DNA of 31,561 bases from Fomitopsis serialis (Eukaryota > Basidiomycota > Agaricomycetes > Polyporales > Fomitopsidaceae): positions 1 through 31,561 of the forward strand of contig NW_025955396.1 in the NCBI RefSeq assembly GCF_022376445.1, given 5' to 3'. Every line of letters starts with the position of its first letter. The stretch's first letter is position 1. Positions 7,457 through 18,882 of this stretch are shown here, in pieces. A program made the position numbers and the translations under genes. The notes below the pieces were generated by a model. The model was given only the letters and a program-made list of their open reading frames with translations, was not told the DNA's origin and made no database searches.

Positions 7457-9147
7457 CTAGCGATACTCTGCGCCACAATCGCCAATAGACGTGATGAGCC
7501 TCCGGCCGTTGCTCCGATCGAGCACCGCGTCGATTTCTGCATGGTCCCCCGCGGTGAGTCGGAAGGTGAATACTCGCCGGTTATCGTCCGTGTGTTCAGA
7601 CAGCCCGAGGCGCGCTCCTGCTCGGTTCGGTCCCAGGGAGGAGTTAAGTACATGAGCGCGCGGATTAATCGACGTACGTTAGGGCTGATGCGGGGAAGGA
7701 GGGGGGACCACTCACCGATGATGACGGCGCCGACGCACGGATGGTCCAGCACCCATCGTGTGGCCACGTTCGCGATGCTCGCGCCGCCGTGGCGGTCCCC
7801 GATCGTACGCAGGACGGAGAGCAGGCTCTGGAACAGCGGCCAGTCGCCCCACGCCTTCAAGATCATGTCGAGATACTGCCGGCCGGACAAACCGCCCGGT
7901 GTGAGTCACCTGCAGGGTGCGGGACGGGTAGAGAACGCGTGCGTCGTGCTCACCTTCCTCTGGGATGGCGTTAGGTTGCCGGAGTACAGATCTGGCTCTG
8001 GCTGACCAAGCCATTTGTCTGCGAGGAACCCGCCGCACTGAAGGCGACAGCGTCAGATGGCGAACAGAGCAGACGAGAAGCAGTGGGAAGGTAGGATTGT
8101 ATAGATTGCGTACGCGCTGTGCATACAGCGAAGCTTGCGGCGACTCACCACAGTACCGTACGTGAGAAGCTTGACATGGTGCCGTTCGCAGACGTCTGCC
8201 ATCCCATGCAAGGGCCTAGTATCAATCAAGGAAAACTATCAGAAAGAGTGACCGTTAGCGACTACACTGACAGTTGCGGCGGCAGCGCGAAAGAGGCGGC
8301 ACCTGAACTTGATTCGACACAATCGCGCCGGGCCCGAGCTCTGTGCAAATCTCGTCCGTCCTGATCGCGTCAAAATTGCATAGCCCAAGGGTCACGATCC
8401 TGCCTTCGCGCTGGAGGTCCTGGAGATGCCGCAGGGCGGTCAGGTAGCCCTTGTCGCTGTAGTCCTGCCAATGAAACTGGGAACGAGGCGCCGGTGTCAC
8501 CTGTCAGTCCGCCGGGGTGCCAGGAAAATAACGTACCTGTAGGAGGTCGACACGCTGGGACTGCATGCGGTCTAAACGTTCTTGCACGGCGGCCTCGACG
8601 ACCGCCCGTGTCGGATCTGTCTTGCGGAATACACACCACTTGGTACCGCCCATGATACTTCCCGGTGCGCGGAAGTTCCTTCTGAATTGTCCCTGCAATG
8701 TCACAGACACACAATTGTTCGCTGCGGCTGTAGATAGGTGCAGAAACGGTACTTACAAAGATAATCTCTGCACTGCCATAGTGGTCAGCTGTGAACCGGC
8801 CAAGTCTGCTGAGTATCAGAACAAGGCTGATACAAATGGATGCATACCCTAAGGCGCCACATGAGAGCAGCCATATACGGTGAGGAGGGTCCATGCAACG
8901 ATTACAATGGCTGCGTACCATGTCTATATTTGTGTAATTTGTCAGATCGCACAAATAACACGTAGTGCAAGCGGTACATACCAAAGGCGGTGTATCCTGC
9001 TTCCGCGTACTGCGCCATTTGGCTGCGTATCTTGGGAGTAGAGGCGCTGCCCCAGGCATTGCTGGACAGCTGCCACAGGCCTGTGAAGAGCCTGGGTACC
9101 CTAAAGGGGCCTAGCTGAAAGGTCTCCAATGAGATGTCTGTGGTCAT
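7457..9147 (-). CDS. aldo/keto reductase, about nine exons
   Basis: NAD(P)H-dependent reductase of the aldo/keto reductase superfamily (TIM barrel), probably cytosolic as no targeting signal is seen. The chosen ATG (9147) gives MTTDISLETFQLGPFRVPRL; an upstream in-frame start would add an unlikely leader. Visible parts are FTGLWQLSSNAWG, AEAGYTAFD, ADHYGSAEIIF (catalytic Asp and Tyr region), GGTKWCVF (catalytic Lys), DLLQFHWQDY (catalytic His), GLCNFDAIRTDEI, GAIVSNQVQFSLIDTRP, LLTYGTVCGGFLADKWLG and the C-terminal RWVLDHPCVGAVIIGARLGLSEH cofactor region. Main exons are 8982-9147, 8757-8788, 8537-8692 and 8303-8476; the last ends in GDCGAEYR and TAG at 7457. The exact micro-exon at 8919-8923 (ACATG) leaves the frame one base short, although ACATGG would give the expected FDMADHYG. 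Substrate is unknown. Confidence 0.85.
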
Positions 9148-9224
9148 ACTTCTCTGCAAGGCAGGAAAGAGATTAATAAAACGGGAGGGGGGTAGGGGAG
9201 TTTCGGTACCGACTCCGACACTGG

Positions 9225-9233
9225 TTATATATG
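9225..9233 (-). promoter_or_regulatory. TATA-like site of the aldo/keto reductase gene
   Basis: The minus strand reads CATATATAA about 80 bp upstream of the ATG at 9147, a usual distance for a fungal core promoter. Confidence 0.45.
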
Positions 9234-11702
9234 TGGCTATATGTACTCTGGACGGCCGACTCAATACGTATACCAGCAAAAGATGGAAAGGAGATGGTCC
9301 GGCGATGTGTCGATGCGACGAAGACTGTGCCCTTACCGGGGGCGGTGGGAGACCTCCGGAGCGGAGGGATCAGATCCGGAGCCCCAGTAACTTTCGCCAG
9401 AGATATTGCGGACGATATGCGACCAGAACTATCCTGTGCTGTAAATTAGGGGTAGATTAGACACAGCTGCGCCAATTGGGATAGGACAGGTGCTCCGGAA
9501 TGTCTGCCCAAGTAAAGCTTCAAAGCTTCATGTCTGGATTCAGATCTCGGTTTTCAAGACCTCAATTGCCGGGGACATCCGGCTTTTGACAGGACCGCGA
9601 CGTGGTTCCGCCGAGGCGCTGGCCAGGCGGTCATCAGATTGGAGGCCGATGCTTCTCCCGATCTGTAGCCCAAGATCTTGCCCCTCGCGTGCGCCTTTCA
9701 ATGTCATTCAAAACTTTCATTCAGGCACGGTCTGCTTTCTCGCGGTCATACTACCGCTGGCGCATTTTCTACGAGCACCGCTATGTTCTTGCAACGGACG
9801 TCCCGAGGATATGTGCAAGGAATGCGACATACGACGCATGGGCGCTGCCACATACACGTACTTGGCACACGCGCAGCTGGTACAGTTTCACCGCCCCGGT
9901 GACAGTCCAACGACAGCGGCACGCATCGTGATCCTCACACGGACGGGTCGATTGTCAATCTGCCGCCACAGAGTCGTCTTTGAGCCTGAAGGCGACAGCT
10001 TTGAGACCGTTCCGTGACGCAGTCCGAACCCGGGTATGTCGCATCACCAACGTCCTGGACAGTCTGAACCTTTCCTCCACCGCATCTACAGTCGTGGCAG
10101 CGGCGCCCTATGATCTGCCATGTCACTTCTCGCACCGTGCAAGTAGTATTCTCCGCAGGAAATCTTTCCTTGTCTCTTTCTAACACCCGCCAATATGTTC
10201 TACACATGTCTCGTTTGCTTATTTGAGCTCCTCAGGGGCCTCGTCGATACGGAGGCGGCCACCCGGTGGTGGCGTGGCGCCTGTGTAGGGTTGCGACGTA
10301 TTGGTGTCGGTCATCAATGGCTCCCTGTGCCTCCAGCGTGACAGAGGCTCGAAAGGGCTCACACGCTGTTGTCTCATCATTCCTGATGAGTCATATCCTT
10401 CTCCCATCCATGTTCTACAGAGATATGTTCGTCAATCACGCAGTTCAATACGAAGAACACAGCATGGCGCAAATGACGAAGATGCACACATCAACCAGAA
10501 ATACCTTAACTCTATGTCCCGGTACTAGTTAACCTTGAACAAGTACCGTTCTACGAAGTACTCTACAGGCTCCCGCCGGGTGTTCCACCACATGACACAG
10601 GTAAGCTAATTACCAACGGCAGCCAACCGATACGTTGGTGCACTTTCTTCCGTCTCGGAAGATTGTACATACCTTTCGGAGGCAGCCCAGAACATCCAAC
10701 CACGGAACGACGTACGTACCACCGAGGGAACCCCGGTACTTCAACTTATTCTCCCGCGCGCGAGCCTACTAATTTGAAGACCGTGCCGCCGCGTTTGCTG
10801 CTGCATTGCGATCTGCGCGGACAGCTGCTGCGGATGGTCATTCATGCAGTCCTCAGATACCGAATATGCGCCCCGCCTAGTCGACCGTTGATCAACTTCG
10901 CGAGTCATGAACAAGTTGTTCAGACGCGATGCTGTGATATGATAGGGCTTCGTAACGTGAGTGTAATGCGTCGTAGTGATGCGCCCTAGACGCCACATTC
11001 GTCTGAGGTCTTACATACGTGTTCGCCGACTTTCATGTTCACCGTGGTTGAATGTACGGCGCGGTGCGGTCCAAGTGCGGTCAGTGCTAACCCGGTTGGC
11101 TTGATCAGCACCGTCCCGCGACCGAGGCTAAGCGTGTTTGAGAAAGGACGCTGGCACGCAATAAAGCCAATGTCGGTCAAGTCGAGTGGGTTTATCCCGC
11201 TGCATGACGGTTGAGCCTGGATAAGACGGTTGTGCCGCGCGCTTGGAGCCCGGGTCCGTTACGAGAGGGTGAAAGAGGAACTGCACGAACGGCCCGATCG
11301 GGTGGCGGCACGGCGGGGCACGAAGATGCTGATCGGAGCGATTTGCGGAGAAGTTCGCAGATCCAATTCCGCCAGCCACCCGCACACTGATTGGGTAGCC
11401 GCTCCGGTCCCAGGCTGCGCGTGTCCGCCACAGACGCGTCCGCGCCCTCAGCATAAGTCACAGCCCGCATGTCAGCAAGTCCCGGACGACGACTGTGATA
11501 GTACGTATGTCACGTCGCTGTCACAATCCCTTGGATGCATGAGGGGGAGATGCGAGGATGGCGAGTTCACTGGCAGATCGGAGTTTGTGCATGGCGCAGA
11601 TGCCAGAGTCAGATGCGGTCACCGAGGGGGCCACCACTGCTTGGGATTAATGCTCGGCGCGACGGATTGACTGCTCGGATCACAGTACAACGCCGGGCTG
11701 AG
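9234..11702. other. 2.5-kb stretch without a convincing gene
   Basis: Many short frames exist on both strands, none with a recognisable domain or a consistent exon chain. The best coding-like scraps are minus 10986-11180 (LGRGTVLIKPTGLALTALGP) and a plus-strand phrase near 10541-10605 (YEVLYRLPPGVPPHD, followed by a GTAAGC donor). I could not link either into a gene. It may be a decayed gene or plain intergenic DNA. Confidence 0.35.
10219..10314 (-). CDS. doubtful 31-aa ORF
   Basis: An ATG at 10312-10314 opens a short frame with orderly composition (MTDTNTSQPYTGATPPPGG, ending DEAPEELK) and a TAA at 10219. It reads like the start or end of a real protein rather than random sequence, but I found no linked exon on either side. 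It could be a gene fragment. Confidence 0.15.
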   Translation of the reverse strand: MTDTNTSQPYTGATPPPGGRLRIDEAPEELK

Positions 11703-11710
11703 GATATAAG
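11703..11710 (+). promoter_or_regulatory. TATA-like site for the 202-aa gene
   Basis: GATATAAG lies 94 bp upstream of the ATG at 11804 and is followed by a pyrimidine-rich leader, as is common in fungal promoters. Confidence 0.45.
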
Positions 11711-11803
11711 TTTCTCTCTGCGCCATGATAGCTGACATTGCACACAGCCCTCTGAGTAGCCTTTCCTCCTCGACGCCACCGATACTCCCTTCTCCCCTCC
11801 AGC

Positions 11804-12516
11804 ATGCCTGCTTTAGAGACCGTCCACGACTCCCGCCCCGTCCTTGGGCATGTGTATGTAGTGCACAGTGATCATGACAAACCCTATGCTGACGATGTAC
11901 GCACAGCAACCTCATGATGGATAGCTTCATCGCCAATGCTGATATCGACGAGTGAGCACCGCTCGTGTCTACTCACCTGCACCCGCTTACAGCAAGTGCC
12001 AGCATGCGAGCGGTCATTCGCTCATTCCTGGCGACAAACCCACCAAGCGTCACCGCCGCCTTCCACGACACTGCGCGGAGACGACTGGACAAAATGAACG
12101 CGAAACAGCTCAGCCCCTCGACACAGCTCTTCTCCAGGTCTTCCGACGGCTTCTCACATCCCACGCCCGAGCTCGCCACCGTGCTCCGCCGTGCACGCTC
12201 GCTATACGGCGCAGGCATGGGCCTCGCGAGCCTTTCCCTGCTCACGCATGTGGTACGAGCGACGCTCGGCATGCGGTGGCAGGAGGACGGGGACACCGCG
12301 GACATCCTCGCACATATCGACGCCGACGTGACACAGGCGATCCAGAGCTCGAAGGAGGAGCTGGCCGGCGGGCGGGTGACGGACCTGAGCGGGGCCCGGG
12401 CGACCGTGAGCGAGCTGCAGAGCGCGCTCATCCACAGCGATCGCGATGCGGAGATCTGGGGGTGCGAGTCGCCATTCGAGCGTGCGCTCGCGAGTGTGCA
12501 GTATTGGAAGATCTAG
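11804..12516 (+). CDS. hypothetical 202-aa protein, three exons
   Basis: Exons are 11804-11853, 11907-11951 and 12003-12516. Introns have GTATGT/CAG and GTGAGC/CAG borders. For the second intron the acceptor at 12001-12002 is chosen over the nearer CAG at about 11992 because only it keeps the long third-exon frame. The protein starts MPALETVHDSRPVLGHVNLM, continues DSFIANADIDDMRAVIRSFL, and ends SVQYWKI. It is mostly predicted helical, with no signal peptide, membrane segment or catalytic motif. Residues about 25-60 are basic (FHDTARRRLDKMNAKQL); the rest alternates Ala/Leu helices and acidic stretches. I do not recognise the family. The TATA-like site, clean introns and strong codon bias support a real gene. 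Confidence 0.7.
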
Positions 12517-13702
12517 GTGACGGACGCGGTGATTTCGCTGGATTGGGTTGGATGGATGCGTTGGATATACTTACATGATCCGCGTCCTGCTAACTTGGCT
12601 GTATCATAGTAGTATTATTCCGGCACGGTTCGTACGTGGTGCCCCGGACTGACCTCATGGCTGTAATACGACATGTTGTATTTTCTATTCATGCATACGC
12701 CCCTGTGAAAACCCGTGAAAGCTTCTTTGACATGCGGTGCAGTCCGTTCCGAACTGAGGCCGGAAACCTGTGCTGGATCTGCCAATCCTTGGGAGGAAGG
12801 ACGCACGGTATCTGTCTGCTTCCCTGCGATGCATGCGAGCGTGAGCGACGTAGCACAGCGATGTCCGGGGCTAAGTCCTGAGTGGAACATGGGCCGAGAA
12901 GTGAAGCATGTCAGGTGCATGATTGTCGGTCACCCACTTCACTTTGCCTGGTGCCTCGTCCCCTCGCATTCAATATCGCGGCTATCCAAGTGTTTGCCAT
13001 GGGATATCGACCCTATGAGGCAACTATGAGTGTGACTCTAATAGGTACGAGGAACACACCGAGGACATATGCATGCCAGCGGCACCCGTGCGTCGCCGCG
13101 GATTCATACAGCTCGGTCCCATCAGCCGAGCATGGTCCTTCGTCCGCGCTTGGCCAGGAATGACAGAGGGATGCGTGGAGAACAGGGACACAGGAGAGGG
13201 ACACGGACACGGAGTCGACGCCCCAGACCAGGTCGCAACACAACATTCCAGATCCGGCGGCGCCCATCAATCTGCCGTGACCCGACTCGCGTCCGATCAG
13301 GATCGTACGTACCCGCGGGGCATCTCCAGCCCCCCTCTCCCGCCCCTCTCCCGCCCCTCTCCTCGAAGTCATCGCCGCCAACAGCTCGAGGTCGCGCATG
13401 CACCGAGGCAAGCGTGAGGAAGGAAGACAGACAACGCTCGCGTCGGCATGTGGGGGTGGCTCTCGGAAGCCCCAGAATGGCAACCGGCTATGCAGCGCTC
13501 GGCATCCGCTGGCATCCGCTGCGGGCACAGCGGGCAGCACTGCAACGGCCCACAGGCGCGTCAGCTGCTCCCAATTCCGCCCACCGCTCCTTTCTTTCTC
13601 TCACCTTCATCTTGACCACCACCTGCAGCCGGGCTGCCATTCACTCAGCTCCCACATTTCTACCCTTGCTTGCAGTCGCTTTTGCTTTCTCTTCTCGCCG
13701 AT
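12517..13702. other. intergenic region, no supported gene
   Basis: Several frames of 90-220 codons are open on both strands, but they are Arg/Ser/Pro-rich GC artefacts that overlap each other. Small local repeats are seen: CTCCCGCCCCT-type repeats at about 13334-13365 and a direct repeat of GGCATCCGCT at about 13500-13520. The last 200 bp is CT-rich, fitting a promoter for the gene at 13703. Confidence 0.4.
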
Positions 13703-14672
13703 ATGTTCTCTACGACCAAGATCGCTAAGTATGCTATGATGATGGCGGCTGGCGCGCATCTTACCTCGGCTCTGTCGTGCGTCCTACCATTCTCTCTCGA
13801 CGACCACATATAACTAAGCTCGAGCCACACGACAGGCTTTCGTCGAGCTGTCAATCTACCCTCGCTCAGCTCGTTACGTCCACCGAGACGACATGCTTGA
13901 ACGCACAGAGCCTCGTCGGGCTCGTCGTGTCGACGCAGAACACGTCTGTGGTGCCGACGGTCAACAGCTGGCTCACTGGGATGTGCTCGCAGACGGTGTG
14001 CTCGAACCAGACGCTGTCGGACGTCGTCACGAACGTCACCTCGGGCTGCGCGAGCGACCTCGAGTCGGCAGGCCTCAGCACGTCGGACACCAGTAACCTC
14101 GTCTCGATGGTGCAGCAGTACTACCCTACTGCGCGCAAGGCCGCGTGCTTGGCTGAGTAAGGAGCTGCCTTCGCACGGAGTGGCACCCGGCGCTGACCCA
14201 GGACGCATCTATTGTAGCACGTCGAACAACAAGACACTCTGCGCCACCGAGCTTTTGAACAATATCCAATCGCAGGTGGGCACGATCACGAAGGATAACC
14301 TCCAATCGGTCGTGTCGGAGATCGAGGAAGGTAGTATCAAGCTTGGCAGCAATGTCACCTGCACGGATTGCACGAAGGCGATGTACAACCTTGTTGCGCA
14401 GGCTGATCCGAGTGTCGCAAGCACCGTCAATGGCACGGTTGTCGGCCAGTGCGGTGCCAGCTTTGCTGGTATGTAGCCTTCCATGGTATCGTGTTCCCAG
14501 CAACTAACATTCCGCACCAGATGGCTCCGAGCCGTCAACGATCACGCAGACCGCGAACAACGCAGCCTCCAGTAGCACGAGCGGTGCGTTCTCCGTTTCC
14601 GCCGTGCCTTTGGCCGCGGTTGCGATGTCGTCGCTTGTTGCTGTCTGCTCCGTGTTCGCTCTGTTCGCTTGA
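13703..14672 (+). CDS. secreted, GPI-anchored Cys-rich protein, 265 aa
   Basis: Exons are 13703-13776, 13836-14156, 14218-14468 and 14521-14672, phases consistent throughout. The N-terminus MFSTTKIAKYAMMMAAGAHL then TSALS is a signal peptide. The mature part has paired cysteines in a repeated pattern (SSCQSTL, ETTCLNAQ, GMCSQTVCSNQT, SGCASDL, KAACLAD, KTLCATELL, NVTCTDCTKAM, GQCGASFAD) and several N-glycosylation sites (NTS, NQT, NVT). It then turns into a Ser/Thr/Ala/Asn tail and ends in a hydrophobic stretch (VPLAAVAMSSLVAVCSVFAL then FA), the arrangement of a GPI-attachment signal. It probably sits on the cell surface or in the wall. This type of Cys-rich GPI protein is common in basidiomycetes; biochemical function is unknown. 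Confidence 0.8.
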
Positions 14673-15467
14673 TCGACCTTTGACATGCACACATGGACTC
14701 GCACTCGTCTCTCGCCTTGGACACCATTATTATTGTAGCGCCTAGTCATCGCACAGCCTATCGGACTGCTATTTTTTTTTCTTGAATATCATCTTTAGTA
14801 CGCTGCGTGGAGTGCGGAGAGCTGTCCTAGGATTGTCCACCCCCGAACTCTATCATTGAAATCCTTGGCTGGTGCAGATTGCCCCAGCGGTGCATGATGA
14901 TTTTCAGTCTGACAGAAGACAGCTTGTTCTCCCTGTACATTTAGTTCCGCGTCTCGGGCACAGCCTCACGTCCACAGTTTCGTTCTTTCCTTCTTGATTG
15001 CGATCGTGCGGCTTCTGACCACAGCAGACAGGAACTGGGGGAAGCGTACTGTCACTCGCTGCACGCGGCTGTGCACGTCTGTCATTCCTCTGATAGCTGT
15101 CACCTACCTGTCCCCGAGCGGCGGGATCCCTTCAATTGGGAGGAGCAGGTGCACGAGACACGACCTCAACTGTCGTGCAAGTGTTAGTGGCCCCGTCACT
15201 CACTAGCTCTGATGCATTTGCAGACGATACATATGTCTCGAGCGACCTTAATCATCTCACGGTGACTGATACAACAACTTTATTGCCCAATAATGTAACA
15301 CCTGGAACACGCAGTGAACGACAGGAAGGGGGTACCGCCTTCAGCACTACTGAAAGCTCGCGTGGAGAATGTCCGATGGCCGTCGGAGGACCACCTCACC
15401 AGCGCGCTCCGTCTCCGACGGAGTGCAGTACATCGAGGTAGGTGGGAGCGCATCGTTGACTTGGATA
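14673..15467. other. convergent intergenic region
   Basis: The 3' flanks of the GPI protein gene (plus) and the first GH17 gene (minus) meet here. A short T-run follows the GPI gene at about 14771-14780. A perfect 7-bp stem CTCCGTC/GACGGAG lies at 15408-15424. I see no gene in this stretch. Confidence 0.4.
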
Positions 15468-16983
15468 TCAGCAGCTCGTCTTCGGATTAAAGGAGAACTT
15501 GGTCTTGCCGGAGCTGCTGTAGATGCCGTACCCGGGCTCCTGATCTTCCGAATAGATGTGCGCGAACCACCCGATGCCGCCGCCCGTCGCGTTCTTGAAG
15601 TACGAGCACTGCGAATCCAGCAGCTCGTAGTAGGCCTGTCGGGACGGAGGAGGTAAGCGAACGTCCGAGATACAGCAGCGGGTGAGACGGATGGCATGCG
15701 CAGTTATGGCCGAGAAGTATTCGTATGGATGGGAGGTAAGATGCGAATGGAGTGATCTGAGCTCACCTTCTCGTTTGCGACGTTCGCTACTGCGTCAGGG
15801 CTGTTCGGCTGTACACCTTCCGATGTCGTGGAAGGCCAACCGTTCTGCGAGCAGGCAAGGATGATCAGCGCATCCGGAGAAAGGCAAGTCACCGTCTGGA
15901 ACACACCTCGTCCAGGTACATCTTCTTCCCGCTTCCATTCTTGGTGAAGAACTTGAGGTTCTTCTCCACAATTGGCCATGACTTATTCGCTGCACGGCAC
16001 TGGTCAGTCCTGGACACACGAAGGTGCGTAAGAAGTCGTGTCTCACCGGTCGAGGCCTTCTGGTCGAAGAACGGTAACATATGGATGTTGATGTAGTCGA
16101 TGGCATCCAGCACGTCCTGGGCGCCCCCGCGCTCCTGGTAGCCATATGCCAGCTCACTGACAGTGACCGGGATGTGCAGACTGGAGAGGTTCGTCTTCGC
16201 CTGCTCGACCTGCTCCGCGAGTTCCGCGTGCGGGAGGATGTCGTCGAAGAGCGGCTCCGAGCCGAACTGCACGCCGCGCGTGACGAACTGTGCCTTTGGG
16301 TTGGAGTGCAGCGAGGCGAAGAGCTTGTTGCGGCGTGTCTTCCACTTGTTGTCCCCGTCGAAGCCGAACTGGACGGGTGGTGTCATCGCGTGTCCGAATC
16401 CTGGTCCGACTGGCGTGTACTCACCCAAATGAGGGCGTGCACGCCTAGATCGTTCTCCCAGGCAGCGTCCACGATATCGTCGCTGTTGTCCAGGTGAGTT
16501 CGTCTGATTTGAGTGTGCGAAGAAAAGCGTCTTACTAGAAGCCGTCGTTATCACAAGCCCCGTAGAGGCGGACGTATCGCCCATTGAAGGTCTTGCGAAT
16601 GTCGGCGAAGTCCCTCTTGAGCTGGTCAGCACTTTGGCCTGCAGCAGACGTCTCGGGCTCGGATCAGTTCGCGGGGCATACTGCATTGACCACTCACAGG
16701 CTGTGACTTCGTAGCTGAATCCGAGGAACGCGTATTCCGTGCTGGGATCGCACCACCAGTCATTGACACTCGATGGAACAGAGGATGGCATCTCGAAGTC
16801 TAGGGCTGGGAAGCAGGACGATGCACGGACTCCAATCCCGCCGAGGTCACCATATTCAAAAAGGTTCGTCGAGGCATCCCCATAGAGTGGCAGGGCGTAG
16901 CTAAGGTTCAATACAGATAGTAATACGCTCAGGGAGAGTGAGAAGAATGCCATCCTGGCGAAGATCGTAACAACTTTGTCCAT
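15468..16983 (-). CDS. secreted glycoside hydrolase family 17 (beta-1,3-glucanase-like), copy 1, 365 aa
   Basis: Seven exons: 16698-16983, 16536-16638, 16425-16482, 16047-16368, 15907-15989, 15767-15844, 15468-15635; the phases all close. MDKVVTIFARMAFFSLSLSV begins a signal peptide; a second ATG at 16953 would also give one. Visible family features are WWCDPSTEYAFLGFSYEVTAC, RYVRLYGACDNDGF, GVHALIWFGFD, TRGVQFGSEPL (the Glu in the position of the GH17 acid/base GNEP motif), PVTVSELAYGY, INIHMLPFFD and DENGWPS (the Glu of the GH17 nucleophile motif ETGWPS). The C-terminus GWFAHIYSEDQEPGYGIYSS is typical. It should hydrolyse or remodel beta-1,3-glucan in the wall or outside the cell; activity is inferred from motifs. 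A paralogue with identical gene structure lies 2.1 kb away on the same strand. Confidence 0.88.
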
Positions 16984-17959
16984 AGGGCTGCCCGCACAGC
17001 GGCGTTTTATGGCCCATGGAGGTCCCCGACGGGAGTCAAGTGATGGCGAGCAGGCGGGGAGGACGCTGCCCAAGAACGAGTACCGCGTGCATAGGTTCAC
17101 TGCGAGGTGTCTGCGCCATGCGCCTGAGCAGGTTTCACCGAGGAGCAGAACTGCAGTGTGGCTGACGATGTCTATGTCAGCCTCCCTCTCTCGTTACATT
17201 CCGACATTGACGTTCAGCAACGTTCAGCCTCAGATGCATTGGCCGTTACTATGCGGGCACGTAGAGAGCAGATCGAGCAAGGAGTGCACTGGCCGGAGGA
17301 CGCCAGGAGCGTAAAGCCGGTCTCAGCCTGAAGAGCACGCCGTCTGAACAACCCGAGCGCGATCACGGGCAACACTGGTCCCGAATCACGAGCGCTCCTC
17401 GTCGACCACGGCTGAGTGAATGTTGAGTTGGTTCAAAGTTAAGTACGACTCCGATGGTGGTACAACACTCCCTGGCACGCGAGCAAGTTGCCAACGTACT
17501 CATGCTATGCACTACAGGACGAGCGCGAAGTGCTGTCAAGAACTACTGGGAGACAATGCACCCACCTTTGATCTGATTTTCTTCCCGCGGCAGGCCACTG
17601 GAATCGGAAGATGGACTCATCAGTACTCAGCAATGATGAGAGTCAGCCCACATATAGGTGGAAGGGACCACGCCGCGCCCCGGATAACGGTAAGCGTGCT
17701 AAGCAGCACGATGTTTTCCTGACATAAACCCAGCCTGAGACCGGCCGCTCATGGTCAGCAATACCATTTGTATCGCCCTGGACCGCATCTGAATCCTCGA
17801 GTCGTTTCACGTACCAACCAAGGCGTCAAGGTCTCGTGCAGCGGTACTGGAAACGACCGCTAGTACACTGTTGACGGAAGTCAAGCGCATCACACATGGA
17901 ATGCATGCAAAATCCCACCTGCTGATACAACGTTTACCCGGGCTTTACGGCTACTAATC
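16984..17959. other. upstream region of GH17 copy 1, no gene seen
   Basis: The first few hundred bases should hold the promoter of the minus-strand GH17 gene at 16983. I see no clear TATA and no coding frame with protein character. The right end abuts the target-site duplication of the retro-insertion. Confidence 0.35.
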
Positions 17960-17971
17960 GCCTCTTCACCT

Positions 17972-17974
<3 letters not shown>
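17960..17974. repeat. left target-site duplication of the retro-insertion (15 bp)
   Basis: GCCTCTTCACCTCTC is repeated exactly at 18883-18897. It touches the poly-T tract directly. Confidence 0.8.
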
Positions 17975-18008
<34 letters not shown>

Positions 18009-18882
18009 TCTCCATGTTTTAGGCCCGTACGGTAGGTACATGCGGGGCAACAATAATAAGGGATGTCCGACGTGAGCAGACCGTGTTGCGGCATGGATCC
18101 CCAGATCCCGAGAACCCCGCCTCCCTGCGACCTCACCACCCTCCCAGCCCCTGCCCCTCCTGCATCCAAGGCGTGTCGGGGTGTGGGCAGTCGTAGGTAT
18201 CGTCCTGGTCTTCATCATCCCCCAGTGACCCGTAAGGTGGGCCACTTAACCATCATAATCTCCCCGCGACGGCGCGTTGAGCGCGCCTGTAGTTATGATA
18301 GGCGCTTATCCATCACATCACCAAGGGCGCTCCCAGAGCCCCCGCCCCCCCTGCACCGTGTCCACCTTCACAATGCCGCTTGCAGCCCAATGTATAGCAC
18401 GCTCAAAACCCCCAGGGCTGGTGTCAACCAACGAGGGCGGCGCCGAGAACGACTCCCCCCAACGGCATCATTTGTGTCGAAGGATTTTTAAGCGAGTCGG
18501 GGGCCCGCCGACATGATCCAGTCCTCGCCCAAAGGGCGCCTCGCCCTGCTTGGCTGTGGGTGCTGTGTAATTGCGGAGACCTCCTCCCCAGCAGTGGCAG
18601 TTTTCGTGTAGCGAGGGGCAAGCTCAGGCCTGGCGTAGCGGGAGCGGGATCGATGGGACAGGAAGGGGATCGGGTCTGCAACCCGCGATCGGTTTTTTGA
18701 GGTCGTCCGCGGTCCCGATTCGTTATCGAGTTGGTCGATATAGGGAAGAAAGGAGTGTGGGGGTCGAGTTGGGCGAGTCTTGACACTGAGTGAGGATGGG
18801 ACGGGCGAGAGAAAGGGCAGATGGGTGCCGATAGCGCGGGCGCTAAAGGGAGATGATGGTGGTGCGAGGTCAAGAAGGGATG
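17975..18882 (-). mobile_element. poly(A)-tailed retro-inserted element, 908 bp
   Basis: Read on the minus strand, the element begins near 18882 and ends in AATAAA fused to a 32-nt A run (32 T on the plus strand, 17975-18006). Exact 15-bp duplications flank it. An A tail plus duplications of this length is the product of target-primed reverse transcription by LINE machinery. The body has no reverse transcriptase or transposase ORF. Open frames on the minus strand (one ending in GEDWIMSAGPRLA near 18488) have no recognised domain. A perfect 6-bp stem GGCGCG/CGCGCC with loop TTGAG at 18271-18287 lies in the 3' third. It may be a 5'-truncated LINE, a large SINE-like element, or a processed copy of a cellular mRNA; I cannot decide without other copies. 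Confidence 0.75.

Noticed and set aside
13013..13728. Overlapping 175-219-codon frames on both strands upstream of the GPI protein gene.
   Set aside because: They overlap each other, have random GC-type composition, and lie in the CT-rich promoter of the gene at 13703.
18655..18700. A tRNA-like B box (GGTTGCAGACC on the minus strand) that could make the retro-insertion a tRNA-derived SINE.
   Set aside because: It is a weak match, lies about 200 bp from the 5' end rather than within 70 bp, and no A box precedes it.
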